This document shows, piece after piece, positions 8,575 to 16,507 of a stretch of 34,604 bases of DNA. Numbering within the stretch: position 1 is the stretch's first letter; each line of letters begins with the position of its first letter. The notes under the pieces were generated by a model. That model was not told where the DNA came from, ran no database searches, and saw only the letters and a program-made list of their open reading frames with translations. The translations under genes were made by a program, and so were the position numbers. The stretch is from an uncultured Pseudomonadota bacterium (lineage in GTDB: Bacteria; Pseudomonadota; Alphaproteobacteria; RF32; CAG-239). The stretch is from the NCBI GenBank assembly GCA_949292335.1, contig CASEYY010000030.1, positions 1-34,604 of the forward strand, given 5' to 3'.

Positions 8575-8603
8575 TTGACATCTAAAAAAACTTAGGCTAT
8601 GCC
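8575..8603 (+). promoter_or_regulatory. candidate sigma70-type promoter of the yggT-yggU-folD operon
   Basis: TTGACA (8575-8580), a 17-base spacer, then TATGCC (8598-8603), 38 bases before the yggT start codon. The -35 is a perfect consensus and the -10 is moderate. The -35 starts only three bases after the preceding stop codon and no terminator separates the units, so read-through from upstream is also possible. Confidence 0.5.
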
Positions 8604-8641
8604 AATAGATAATAACCAACAAACATAAGGGATTTTAAGTT

Positions 8642-8944
8642 ATGATTATATTTGACCCCATTTTTGAAATTTTAGCACTCATCGTTGACATTTATTTCAA
8701 AATCATCGTTGTACAGGTGGTCTTGTTTTGGCTCATTCATTTCAAGGTTCTTGAGCCTTCCAACAAATATGCTCAAAAAACCGTTGAGCTGTTAGATAAA
8801 GTTACGGTTCCGGTATATGAAAAAATCAAATCAAAAATACCTACCACCTATTCAGGCATTGATTTTTCGCCGTTTATTTTGCTCTTAGCGGTTTATTTCG
8901 TATACCGTGTAATCGTTAGTATCCGTGTTTTGATAGCAGGATAA
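8642..8944 (+). CDS. YggT family membrane protein
   Basis: 100 aa with two hydrophobic segments, about 5-33 and 75-97. The layout is that of a YggT repeat: a first helix, a short polar region ending TVPVYEKIKSKIP, then GIDFSPFILLLAVYFVYRVI. Family members are small inner-membrane proteins; some, called CcmB3/YlmG, are linked to membrane or nucleoid organisation, but the function is not established. The gene is immediately followed, one base after its TAA, by the TTG start of the DUF167 gene, so the two are translationally linked. AAGGGA lies about 8 bases before the ATG. Confidence 0.85.
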   Translation: MIIFDPIFEILALIVDIYFKIIVVQVVLFWLIHFKVLEPSNKYAQKTVELLDKVTVPVYEKIKSKIPTTYSGIDFSPFILLLAVYFVYRVIVSIRVLIAG

Positions 8945-8945
8945 T

Positions 8946-9239
8946 TTGTTTTACGATAACACAGATGACGGGATTATTTTAAGAATTAGGCTCAAGCCTA
9001 ACTCTTCTTGTTGTAAGATATCAGGAATTTTTACCGCTCCCAACGGTGATGAATTTCTAAAAATAAACATTATAAGTATCCCCGAAAAAGGCAAAGCCAA
9101 CCAAGAACTGATTTCTTTACTGGCCAAAAAATTACATCTTGCCAAATCAAATTTTCAAATAATCTCTGGCGAACTTGACAGATACAAAAAAATCCTTATA
9201 ACTGGCGAAGTAAAAGATTTAGAAAATAAATTAAAATAA
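8946..9239 (+). CDS. yggU: DUF167/YggU family protein, TTG start
   Basis: 97 aa. The family pattern is visible: ILRIRLKPNSSCCKISGI at the start, EFLKINIISIPEKGKANQEL in the middle, and KSNFQIISGELDRYKKILI near the end, matching the YggU fold in which P-x-x-G-x-A-N-x-E is the hallmark. The protein is small and cytosolic and its role is unknown. The start codon is TTG at 8946, one base after the yggT stop. No ATG lies in a plausible position, and the family N terminus begins close to this point. The yggT-yggU-folD order is recurrent in Alphaproteobacteria. Confidence 0.88.
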   Translation: MFYDNTDDGIILRIRLKPNSSCCKISGIFTAPNGDEFLKINIISIPEKGKANQELISLLAKKLHLAKSNFQIISGELDRYKKILITGEVKDLENKLK

Positions 9240-9251
9240 TACGGAGGGGAG

Positions 9252-10145
9252 ATGGAAACCAATATCATTAAAGGTAAGGAATGTGCCGAAAAAGTCCTGC
9301 AAAATTTATCCGATAAAATTTCCGCTCTTCCCACCGAAGAAACACCGATTCTCGCCGTAATCATGGTCGGAGACAACGAAGCCAGCCAAATTTATGTTCG
9401 CAACAAACAAAAAGCCGCCGCCAAAATCGGAATGGGCTGCGAGGTCATGGAATTTTCGTCCTCAATCGGCGAAAACGCACTATTGGAAGTAATTGACGAA
9501 TTAAATTCCAACCACCACATTAATGGCATAATCGTTCAACTTCCTCTCCCCTCACATATCGACACCCTAAAGGTTTTATCCCGCATAAGATCATCAAAAG
9601 ATGTTGATGGCTTTGGCCCTTATAACAGTGGATTACTCTCCTATAATTCCGAACAAGCAGTTATATCGGCAACCCCTAAAGGAATAATGCACTTACTACT
9701 TTCAACCGGCATTGAACTAAAAGGCAAAAACGCCGTTGTTATCGGTCGTTCCAACATTGTCGGCAAACCTATTGCCATGCTGCTCACCAATCATAACTGT
9801 ACCGTAACTTTAGCTCATTCCAAAACCACCAATCTTCCTGATATCATAAAGACATCGGATATAGTTGTCGCCGCTTGCGGCAGAGCCAAGATGATAAAAG
9901 GTGATTGGCTCAAAGAAGGAGCCGTTGTCATTGATGTCGGCATCAATAGAATAGATGGTAAGCTCTGTGGCGATGTTGATTATGATAGTGCCATAGGTAA
10001 AGCTTCTTACATCACACCGGTTCCCGGCGGCGTAGGTCCTATGACTATAGCCATGCTCTTAAGTAACACTTTTGAAGCTTTTATTCGCCAGCAATCCGAG
10101 CCGGAATGTTCTTGTGGCAAATCCGGCTGTCACTGCCACCACTAA
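9252..10145 (+). CDS. folD: bifunctional methylene-THF dehydrogenase / methenyl-THF cyclohydrolase
   Basis: 297 aa. FolD interconverts 5,10-methylene-THF and 10-formyl-THF in the cytosol using NADP. Motifs present are SQIYVRNKQKAA with the catalytic lysine region (about 45-56), GIIVQLPLP, KDVDGFGPYNSG, the nucleotide-binding VIGRSNIVGKP, and TPVPGGVGPMTIAML near the end. It ends in an unusual tail, PECSCGKSGCHCHH, with four cysteines and three histidines that standard FolD lacks. AGGGGAG lies just before the ATG. With glyA elsewhere in the window it supplies one-carbon units. Confidence 0.97.
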   Translation: METNIIKGKECAEKVLQNLSDKISALPTEETPILAVIMVGDNEASQIYVRNKQKAAAKIGMGCEVMEFSSSIGENALLEVIDELNSNHHINGIIVQLPLPSHIDTLKVLSRIRSSKDVDGFGPYNSGLLSYNSEQAVISATPKGIMHLLLSTGIELKGKNAVVIGRSNIVGKPIAMLLTNHNCTVTLAHSKTTNLPDIIKTSDIVVAACGRAKMIKGDWLKEGAVVIDVGINRIDGKLCGDVDYDSAIGKASYITPVPGGVGPMTIAMLLSNTFEAFIRQQSEPECSCGKSGCHCHH

Positions 10146-10172
10146 TTACTATTTTTTGGAGTTTTACTGACG

Positions 10173-10772
10173 ATGATAAAATATTTTCGCCACATTGTGC
10201 AACGCACTTACGATGTAATGCTGGATCTGTCGGCTAAACCAAACGCCATGTTATTTTTATTTATCGTGGCTTTTGCCGAAAGCTCATTTTTTCCGATTCC
10301 CCCTGATGTCATGCTCATTCCCATGGTTTTAGCCACCCCGAATAAAGCATGGCGTATTGCCGGACTGGCCACTTTTGCCAGTGTATTTGGCGGTTGTTTT
10401 GGCTATGGCATCGGCATATTTGCGTTTGACATGATTGCCAAGCCGATTTTGGAATTTTATAATGCTTTTGAGCAATTTCACGAATTTGAAAATTACTACC
10501 ACGAATATGGTGCCTGGATAGTCTTCGGAGCAGGTATCACCCCATTCCCCTACAAGATTATCACTATTGCCAGCGGTGTTGTACACCTTGATTTGGTAGT
10601 ATTTACCATTGCCTCTGTTCTTGCCCGCGGCATGAGATTTTTCTTAGTTGCATGGTTATTAAAGAAATACGGTGCCCCAATGAAAATATTTATCGAAAAA
10701 CACTTGGGCATATTATCAGTATTATTCTTAGCCTTGCTGATTGGCGGATTTGCCGCACTCAAATATCTCTAA
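10173..10772 (+). CDS. YqaA/DedA-type VTT-domain membrane protein
   Basis: 199 aa with hydrophobic segments at about 25-50, 60-90, 115-130 and 175-197. Hallmarks are AESSFFPIPPDVMLIPMV and GAGITPFPYKIITIASG, which match the YqaA branch of the DedA (SNARE-associated/VTT) superfamily. DedA proteins are implicated in flipping polyprenyl phosphate or phospholipids and in membrane-potential homeostasis; which applies here is unknown. It lies 27 bases after folD with a GGAG-containing leader and ends the plus-strand operon at a strong terminator. Confidence 0.88.
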   Translation: MIKYFRHIVQRTYDVMLDLSAKPNAMLFLFIVAFAESSFFPIPPDVMLIPMVLATPNKAWRIAGLATFASVFGGCFGYGIGIFAFDMIAKPILEFYNAFEQFHEFENYYHEYGAWIVFGAGITPFPYKIITIASGVVHLDLVVFTIASVLARGMRFFLVAWLLKKYGAPMKIFIEKHLGILSVLFLALLIGGFAALKYL

Positions 10773-10777
10773 AACCG

Positions 10778-10801
10778 AAGCCCCGTTTCACGGGGCTTTG
10801 C
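10778..10801. terminator. bidirectional terminator between convergent genes
   Basis: AAGCCCCGT (10778-10786) and ACGGGGCTT (10790-10798) form a perfect 9-bp stem with a TTC loop. T-rich sequence follows on the plus side and A-rich sequence lies on the other. It sits between the stop of the YqaA-like gene (10772) and the stop of the convergent Mic60-like gene (10803), serving both. Confidence 0.85.
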
Positions 10802-10802
10802 T

Positions 10803-11804
10803 TTAATTGTTTTGCAAAAATTTAACTTTCATTACCGCCAACGCATTAGCCGAAATTTTTGAAATTGCATAATAGAAATCATTATACATTTCCGCCTGTA
10901 CTTTCCACTCTTGCAAATTCTTATTATTAGCCCACTCTTCATTAATAGGCTTATCAATAAATGATACGGCTTGTTTGGTTTCACCGACAGCTACCATCTC
11001 GCTCAAGGTTGCCCAGAAAACATCTTTTTCGGTAAGCGGCTGATTTTTTTCATCTGATGTTTTCTCAATTTTTACAACCTTTTGCAGTTGCAAATAAATT
11101 CTGTCTTTCCAATTATCTGCCGAAGCTAAAGTTTCATCAACCACTTCAAATTCCTTAGCATAAACTTCGGCAAATCTGTGCTGCAACTCACTTAAAGACG
11201 GGACTCCTTCGGTTGCAGCTTTATTAATCAAGGCAATTTCTTTGGCAATTTTATAATTTCCGGCCGCCAATTCATTTAAAACTTCGGCCTCATAAACAAA
11301 ACTTCCGCCGCGTTCAGCCGCATCTTTTACCAACATTGCTGCCGTAAGAGTTAAGGCGGATTTATCGGTAACCTTTGCCAAATCATCAATCTTGCTTTCG
11401 GCTCTGTCCATTCTCTGCACCAAACCCAAAACGGCATCGACATCAGCTTTTGACTTTATGGTATTAACCGTAATATTTTCCATATTTTCCAACTTTTGAT
11501 TAACTGTCGACAAATCAGGATTAGCTGCCATTTGAGCCACTTCCGCCACCTCTGTCTTAAGCATTGCAAGTTGTTTTTGCAACTCGTTTATTTGCACCAG
11601 ATATATATCCTCTTCGGTTTTTTTATTCGCCCACATATCTTTGAATTGATTCAAAAGTTGAGGATTTTCCCACAATTTATACCCCAGCACCGCAACTGCA
11701 ACAACTACCACCAAAGATAAAATTTTGGCTTTGCGTTTTTTATTTTTAGGAGCAACCACTTCTTCTGATATTGTTTCGGTAACCGCTTCGTTTTTCTTCG
11801 ACAT
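10803..11804 (-). CDS. Mic60/mitofilin-like inner-membrane protein (COG4223 type)
   Basis: About 333 aa: a charged N-terminal tail, one membrane segment at about 28-44 (ILSLVVVVAVAVLGYKLW), a coiled coil at about 65-150, and a helical C-terminal domain containing GVPSLSELQHRFAEVYAKEF. That last motif and the overall layout match the alphaproteobacterial mitofilin/Mic60 family, thought to shape intracytoplasmic membranes. The start at 11804 is chosen because GGGAG lies about 8 bases upstream; the in-frame start at 11828 lacks one. In many Alphaproteobacteria this gene sits in a hemC-hemD-COG4223 cluster beside tsaD. Here it is directly divergent from tsaD without hem genes, which supports the assignment by position. 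Sequence similarity by eye alone is moderate. Confidence 0.65.
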   Translation of the reverse strand: MSKKNEAVTETISEEVVAPKNKKRKAKILSLVVVVAVAVLGYKLWENPQLLNQFKDMWANKKTEEDIYLVQINELQKQLAMLKTEVAEVAQMAANPDLSTVNQKLENMENITVNTIKSKADVDAVLGLVQRMDRAESKIDDLAKVTDKSALTLTAAMLVKDAAERGGSFVYEAEVLNELAAGNYKIAKEIALINKAATEGVPSLSELQHRFAEVYAKEFEVVDETLASADNWKDRIYLQLQKVVKIEKTSDEKNQPLTEKDVFWATLSEMVAVGETKQAVSFIDKPINEEWANNKNLQEWKVQAEMYNDFYYAISKISANALAVMKVKFLQNN

Positions 11805-11836
11805 ATTACATCTCCCGTTATTGTGCAATTAAAGGC

Positions 11837-11865
11837 TTGGCAAGATTTTTTTTATAGTGTATACA
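11837..11865 (+). promoter_or_regulatory. candidate promoter of tsaD-nth
   Basis: TTGGCA (11837-11842), 17-base spacer, TATACA (11860-11865). The -10 is part of a perfect 8-bp palindrome TGTATACA (11858-11865). It lies in the 111-base divergent region between the Mic60-like gene and tsaD and would start transcription about 45 bases before the tsaD ATG. Confidence 0.5.
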
Positions 11866-11915
11866 ATATAAAAAAAGAAGCAACTGCAAATTAAATTTGT
11901 AAAGAAGAATGAACA

Positions 11916-12992
11916 ATGATAGTGCTGGGAATAGAAAGCAGCTGTGACGAGACTGCCGCAGCTTTAGTCAATGACAAAAAAGAAATCTTGGGCTCGACCG
12001 TACTAACGCAGAGCGAGCACAAAAATTTCGGTGGTGTGGTTCCGGAGATTGCCGCCCGTGCTCACCTTGAGCATATCGACGAGATAATTGAAGAAACTTT
12101 CAAAAAAGCCGGTATCAAACCTCAAGACATTGATGCTGTTGCTGCCGCCGCCGGCCCCGGTTTAATCGGCGGAGTAACGGTAGGAGTTATGGCCGGCAAA
12201 GCTTTATCTTTAGCTTTAAACAAGCCCTTTATTGCCGTAAATCACCTGGAAGGCCACGCTCTGACCGCTCGCCTCAATTCCGATGTCAGTTACCCTTATT
12301 TACTGTTGCTTACCTCCGGCGGTCATTGCCAAATTCTAATTGTCAAAGGTGTCGGCGATTTTGAAAGACTGGGCACCACCATTGATGATGCCGCCGGCGA
12401 AGCCTTTGACAAAGTTGCCAAGATGCTGGGACTAGGCTATCCCGGCGGCCCCATAATCGAAAAAATGGCAGCCTTGGGCGACGAAAATCGTTTTGTTCTA
12501 CCGCGTCCGCTTTACAACTCACCGGATTGCAATTTATCATTTTCCGGCCTTAAAACCGCCGTTCGCAAGATTATTGAATCTTATTCCGAAGACGGCATAA
12601 TTGAACACGCCATCATGCGTAAACGGGATATTGCCGACATTTGTGCCTGCTTCCAAAAAGCCGTCACCGAAAGCTTGCTTCACAAACTGCAAAAAGCTAT
12701 TACCATCTTCCGCAAGCAGTGTCCCGAAGGAAAGCACATAGTCGTTGCCGGAGGAGTTGCGGCCAACACCTACTTAAGAGAACACCTAAAAGACTTAGCC
12801 GATAAAGAAAGATTAATTTTTGCCGCTCCGCCGATAAAATTCTGTACCGATAACGGCGTCATGATTGCTTGGGCCGGAGTTGAAAGAGCACTTAGAGGTT
12901 TATATAACGATTTGGATTTCAAACCCCGTCCGCGTTGGCCCTTAGATGAAAACGCACCCAAAGCCGCCGGTGCCGGAGGTGTAAAGGCATGA
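11916..12992 (+). CDS. tsaD: tRNA N6-adenosine threonylcarbamoyltransferase
   Basis: 358 aa. TsaD (Gcp/YgjD/Kae1) transfers the threonylcarbamoyl group to A37 of ANN-decoding tRNAs, with TsaB/C/E as partners elsewhere. Seen here: N-terminal GIESSCDETAAALV, the iron/metal-binding NHLEGHAL with His110 and His114, the ATP-binding LLTSGGHCQI, GGVAANTYLRE, and the C-terminal CTDNGVMIAWAG. It is usually followed in bacteria by other genes of translation quality; here nth overlaps it by four bases (ATGA). The extra C-terminal tail after RPRWPLD is short and alanine/glycine rich. Confidence 0.97.
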   Translation: MIVLGIESSCDETAAALVNDKKEILGSTVLTQSEHKNFGGVVPEIAARAHLEHIDEIIEETFKKAGIKPQDIDAVAAAAGPGLIGGVTVGVMAGKALSLALNKPFIAVNHLEGHALTARLNSDVSYPYLLLLTSGGHCQILIVKGVGDFERLGTTIDDAAGEAFDKVAKMLGLGYPGGPIIEKMAALGDENRFVLPRPLYNSPDCNLSFSGLKTAVRKIIESYSEDGIIEHAIMRKRDIADICACFQKAVTESLLHKLQKAITIFRKQCPEGKHIVVAGGVAANTYLREHLKDLADKERLIFAAPPIKFCTDNGVMIAWAGVERALRGLYNDLDFKPRPRWPLDENAPKAAGAGGVKA

Positions 12993-13621
12993 GAAATATA
13001 TCAGAAATATGTCAAATTCTTGATGTCTTAAAACAGGCTAATCCCACACCTAAAAGTGAGCTTGAATTTCATAATGCCTATACATTGTTGGTCGCCATTA
13101 TATTATCGGCTCAAAGTACCGATAAAGGAGTTAACAAGGCCACCAAAGAGCTATTCAAACTTGCCGACACTCCGCAACAAATGTTGGATTTGGGTATCGA
13201 CAAACTCAAGGAGCATATCAAGACTATCGGTCTATATAACAACAAAGCCAAAAATATAATGGCCTTGTCCCAGATTTTGGTAGATAAGTATTCCGGCGAA
13301 GTTCCCAACGACCGCGATATTTTAGAAACCCTCCCCGGAGTTGGCCGCAAAACCGCCAATGTTTTGCTCAATGTCTGGTGGCATCAACCTACCGTCGCGG
13401 TAGATACTCATGTTCTTCGCTTGGCCAAACGATTAGAACTCAGCGACAACAACACTCCCTTGGGGGTTGAAGCCGACTTAAACCAGCTCCCGCATGATTA
13501 CCGTTTATATGTCAATCACTGGCTGGTACTGTTTGGTCGTTATATCTGCAAAGCTCAAAAACCAGACTGTCCCAACTGCCCGTTAGCACAATTTTGTCAT
13601 AGTGCAGATAAAAGAATTTAA
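12989..13621 (+). CDS. nth: endonuclease III (DNA glycosylase/AP lyase)
   Basis: 210 aa. Nth removes oxidised pyrimidines from DNA and cleaves the abasic site. The helix-hairpin-helix LETLPGVGRKTANVLLN is at 112-128 with catalytic Lys121, and the catalytic Asp139 is in VAVDTHVLRLAKRL. The C-terminal iron-sulfur loop has Cys187, Cys194, Cys197 and Cys203 (CKAQKPDCPNCPLAQFC), giving the usual C-x6-C-x2-C-x5-C spacing. The ATG overlaps the tsaD stop (ATGA). The 3' end overlaps the convergent acylphosphatase gene by four bases, so no terminator fits between them. Confidence 0.97.
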   Translation: MRNISEICQILDVLKQANPTPKSELEFHNAYTLLVAIILSAQSTDKGVNKATKELFKLADTPQQMLDLGIDKLKEHIKTIGLYNNKAKNIMALSQILVDKYSGEVPNDRDILETLPGVGRKTANVLLNVWWHQPTVAVDTHVLRLAKRLELSDNNTPLGVEADLNQLPHDYRLYVNHWLVLFGRYICKAQKPDCPNCPLAQFCHSADKRI

Positions 13622-13905
13622 ACTCTGGTAAAGATACCCTCTTCCACCGGCGGCAAGAAAGAGCTAATTCTACCAACCACAAACTCCACGGTATCCACTC
13701 TGCCCCACAGCGGTCCTTTTTGACATGCGGCAACCATTAAATCTATGTTATCCGGCTCCCCTCTTAACCTAAGCACGACCGAGCCGTCGCAATCATTGTG
13801 CACCCAACCGGATATTCCGCCGATTTCTTTAGCTTTTGCCACTGCCCAACGACGATACCCAACACCTTGTACTCGTCCCTTAACTCTGATGGTAACTTCT
13901 TTCAT
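13618..13905 (-). CDS. acyP: acylphosphatase
   Basis: 95 aa, the typical length for this small cytosolic enzyme that hydrolyses acyl-phosphate bonds. The signature GRVQGVGYRRWAVAKA holds the phosphate-binding arginine (Arg18) and ISGWVHNDCDGSVVL holds the catalytic asparagine (Asn37). It is the last gene of the rarA-rluC/D-asmA-atp12 run, starting in a four-base ATGA overlap with the gene before it. Its stop overlaps the convergent nth stop. Confidence 0.95.
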   Translation of the reverse strand: MKEVTIRVKGRVQGVGYRRWAVAKAKEIGGISGWVHNDCDGSVVLRLRGEPDNIDLMVAACQKGPLWGRVDTVEFVVGRISSFLPPVEEGIFTRV

Positions 13906-14396
13906 GACCTAAGATAATTTTCAATTTCTTTAAGTTCATCACATCTTTCTTTTCTTTTTGCGGCAGCTTCATTATCGGTTCCCCACATTTCATTCTGCCA
14001 CAACTCTTCCAGATAAGAAAGTTCACAAGCTTTTTCGGCATTAATTTTACCTTTAACCAAAGCCAAGGCCAATAATGTTGATCTCATGTTAAGGGTCGCC
14101 GCATAAAAGCAAGCCAATTCCTTATCACTCATTTTTCTCAGTACAACGCCCAAAGGAGCCTTCATCGCCGAATTTTCCGGTACATCTAAAGTATTGGTTT
14201 TATTAAGGGCGGTCTTTAACAATTCGGCCGACCAATCCAAAATCGGCATCCATTTTTCTTTCTGCCGCAACACCAATTCCTTATTTTCTCCCCAAAAGAA
14301 CAACAAATCGGTCTTCGCAAATTCTAAAAGTTTACTGATAATCTCATCGCGATTATCGGCAATTTCTTTCACGGCCTGATCGAGTATTTTCCTCAC
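13902..14396 (-). CDS. ATP12-family F1-ATPase assembly chaperone, N-terminally short
   Basis: 164 aa. The conserved ATP12 C-terminal domain is visible: FAKTDLLFFWGENKELVLRQ, WMPILDW, a central region with TLNMRSTLLALALVKGKI, and LEELWQNEMWGTDNEA near the end. In mitochondria Atp12 escorts the F1 alpha subunit during assembly; alphaproteobacterial homologues are assumed to do the same. Family members are usually well over 200 aa, with an N-terminal beta domain carrying an LDGR-type motif that is missing here. The start is a GTG at 14396 with a perfect AGGAGG five bases upstream, and asmA ends nine bases before, so no room exists for the missing part. Confidence 0.8.
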   Translation of the reverse strand: MRKILDQAVKEIADNRDEIISKLLEFAKTDLLFFWGENKELVLRQKEKWMPILDWSAELLKTALNKTNTLDVPENSAMKAPLGVVLRKMSDKELACFYAATLNMRSTLLALALVKGKINAEKACELSYLEELWQNEMWGTDNEAAAKRKERCDELKEIENYLRS

Positions 14397-14405
14397 CTCT
14401 ACCTC

Positions 14406-16505
14406 CTATTTTTTTAAGTTGTCGGTAAATGCGTCAAACAAATTTTTTGCGGTATTACCTAAATCTTTTATTGCCTTTCTGGTCTGCTCGTCGGCTCCGT
14501 TATATATGTCTTGAGTTGTTGCCTTTACGCCGGTAGGCTTAGGGAATCTTGACGCATAAGCAGTACCCTGCAAAGCCGTGTAACAAGGACTTTCATCCCC
14601 ATTCAAAAGCACTTGCGACCCCAAATACAACCCACCGCTTGCCACACTGCCGACAATAGTTGTCAAAGCAGCTTCATTATCCAATCTGATTTTTGGTTGC
14701 TCTAAGGTCCCCTCAATTTTAACAAACGAAGCCAAGGCCTGAGCAATATTTCCGTCTGCCAACTTATTTAAGGTCGGAGCAATAGTGAAATCTATTTTAT
14801 CATTAACCAAATTAATATTACCGCTACTTATTATTTTTAGCTTAGAACCGTTAAATACAATTCCTTGCGGGAAGTTGGCTTTTCCGTTTCCGATATCACT
14901 ACGCAACACCGCACACTCCATATTCATATTTGTATTGGTGTTGGTATCTATCCGCAAAATTTCAAACAGTTTGGTAAAGATATTACTGGCCAACCACGAT
15001 AATTTACCGGTTTTAATTTCTGACTTTCCGAGAATTGCAATCACACTGCCGGAAGCTTTTTGTGAAAGCTCACGATAAGTTGCACCGTTGGTCGACAAAT
15101 TAACATCTATATCCAAATTACCACCGCTTAATACTTGCATACTGCCGGCATTTCCTGTAGCTAAATCTTTTTGCAAATCCTGCAATTTCATATTTTGGGT
15201 CTTAAGTTGTAAAGTTGCGGTCTTTGCTTTACCGTTCACTTGAGCAGTAGCACTTAAATTTCCGCCACCGATACCGGCATCAAATTTCGTAACATTAAGC
15301 TGCTCATTTTGCAGTTTGGCATTAAGCAAAACATTGTTCAACACAATATCTTTATTAACAGCAAGCCTTGCAACATTAAGCATAACATCAGCGTCAACCA
15401 AGCCCAAATATTCATAAGGTATTTTTTCATTTGGCACCATTTCCAATGCTTGTGCTTGTTTTATGAGTTGCGGCATTTGCCAGGATGTTTTCGAGCTTTG
15501 CGTCAAGCTATCAACATTGATACTTGGAGAAGTAAGATTGAGATTAACATATGGCTTAGCCTTACTCCAGTTTACCTTAGCCGTTCCGGTTATCTGATTA
15601 CCTGCCAACCATAAATTTTTGAAATTTATATCGGCTTGATTTATATCGCCGTCTACCCTAAGCTCGGCCGATACCGCCGGAGCTCCAAAATTTCCGTCAG
15701 GATTCGTAACACTTCCTTCTGCCGCATACCTTGGCGACTGCGTAACATCCTCCACCGCACCCGCAATATCGGCTTTTACATTAAAAGCACTGCCGTTAAA
15801 GGTAAAATTAACTTTATCCTCATTAAGCAAAGAGTCCAAATTATCAAGACTTATCTCCGCCGTGATGTCATCGCCATCCAATTCAGCGTCAATATTTATG
15901 TTTGTATTTTCGCTACTGTTTGGAATACTCATATTAATGACGTTAATCACCAACTGCTTAGTCACATTATTTGCCATATCGCTGTAGAGCAACACACCAT
16001 TCACTATCTCGACTTCTCTGGCAATCAAACCTGCGGCAAGCAGCGGAACTTCTTGCGTAGTCTCGTTTGTTTTTTTGACCACGGCAGCCTTTTTTATGGT
16101 AGATGATTTTGGTGTAAACATCCAGTTCACAGCTCCGTCAGCTGCTTTTTCCAAATATATCTCCGGCTGGATTAAACCCAGTTTGTCCACCACGATTTTT
16201 CCTTTTAACAGAGGAAGTATGGCGGCCTTAATTTCCAATTTTTGCAATTTTACCATTTGCGGTGTTGATGCCCAATCAGGATTAGCAAACTCCACATCAT
16301 TCACCTCCAAAGTCGGCACCAAAGAAATCGCTAACTTAGCCTCACCATTAATCTTAAGCTCTCTTCCGGTTTCTTTTAAAACGATATCTTCAATATAAGA
16401 TTTATATTTATTCAAATCAAAATTTCTGACAAAGACAAAACCGCCCAAGGCCAAAATTATAATTAAACTGCAAATCACCGAAGCTGTTTTTTTGATAAAC
16501 CGCAT
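14406..16505 (-). CDS. AsmA-family envelope protein
   Basis: 699 aa. An N-terminal membrane anchor (about 5-26) is followed by the AsmA opening YIEDIVLKETGRELKINGEA, then a long repetitive beta-rich region, and a C-terminal AsmA domain with FNGSKLKIISSGNINL and KIDFTIAPTLNKLAD. AsmA-like proteins are now viewed as bridge-like lipid-transfer proteins between inner and outer membrane; the substrate here is inferred. It starts two bases after the rluC/D stop and is part of the same transcript. No defect was seen. Confidence 0.9.
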   Translation of the reverse strand: MRFIKKTASVICSLIIILALGGFVFVRNFDLNKYKSYIEDIVLKETGRELKINGEAKLAISLVPTLEVNDVEFANPDWASTPQMVKLQKLEIKAAILPLLKGKIVVDKLGLIQPEIYLEKAADGAVNWMFTPKSSTIKKAAVVKKTNETTQEVPLLAAGLIAREVEIVNGVLLYSDMANNVTKQLVINVINMSIPNSSENTNINIDAELDGDDITAEISLDNLDSLLNEDKVNFTFNGSAFNVKADIAGAVEDVTQSPRYAAEGSVTNPDGNFGAPAVSAELRVDGDINQADINFKNLWLAGNQITGTAKVNWSKAKPYVNLNLTSPSINVDSLTQSSKTSWQMPQLIKQAQALEMVPNEKIPYEYLGLVDADVMLNVARLAVNKDIVLNNVLLNAKLQNEQLNVTKFDAGIGGGNLSATAQVNGKAKTATLQLKTQNMKLQDLQKDLATGNAGSMQVLSGGNLDIDVNLSTNGATYRELSQKASGSVIAILGKSEIKTGKLSWLASNIFTKLFEILRIDTNTNTNMNMECAVLRSDIGNGKANFPQGIVFNGSKLKIISSGNINLVNDKIDFTIAPTLNKLADGNIAQALASFVKIEGTLEQPKIRLDNEAALTTIVGSVASGGLYLGSQVLLNGDESPCYTALQGTAYASRFPKPTGVKATTQDIYNGADEQTRKAIKDLGNTAKNLFDAFTDNLKK

Positions 16506-16507
16506 TA

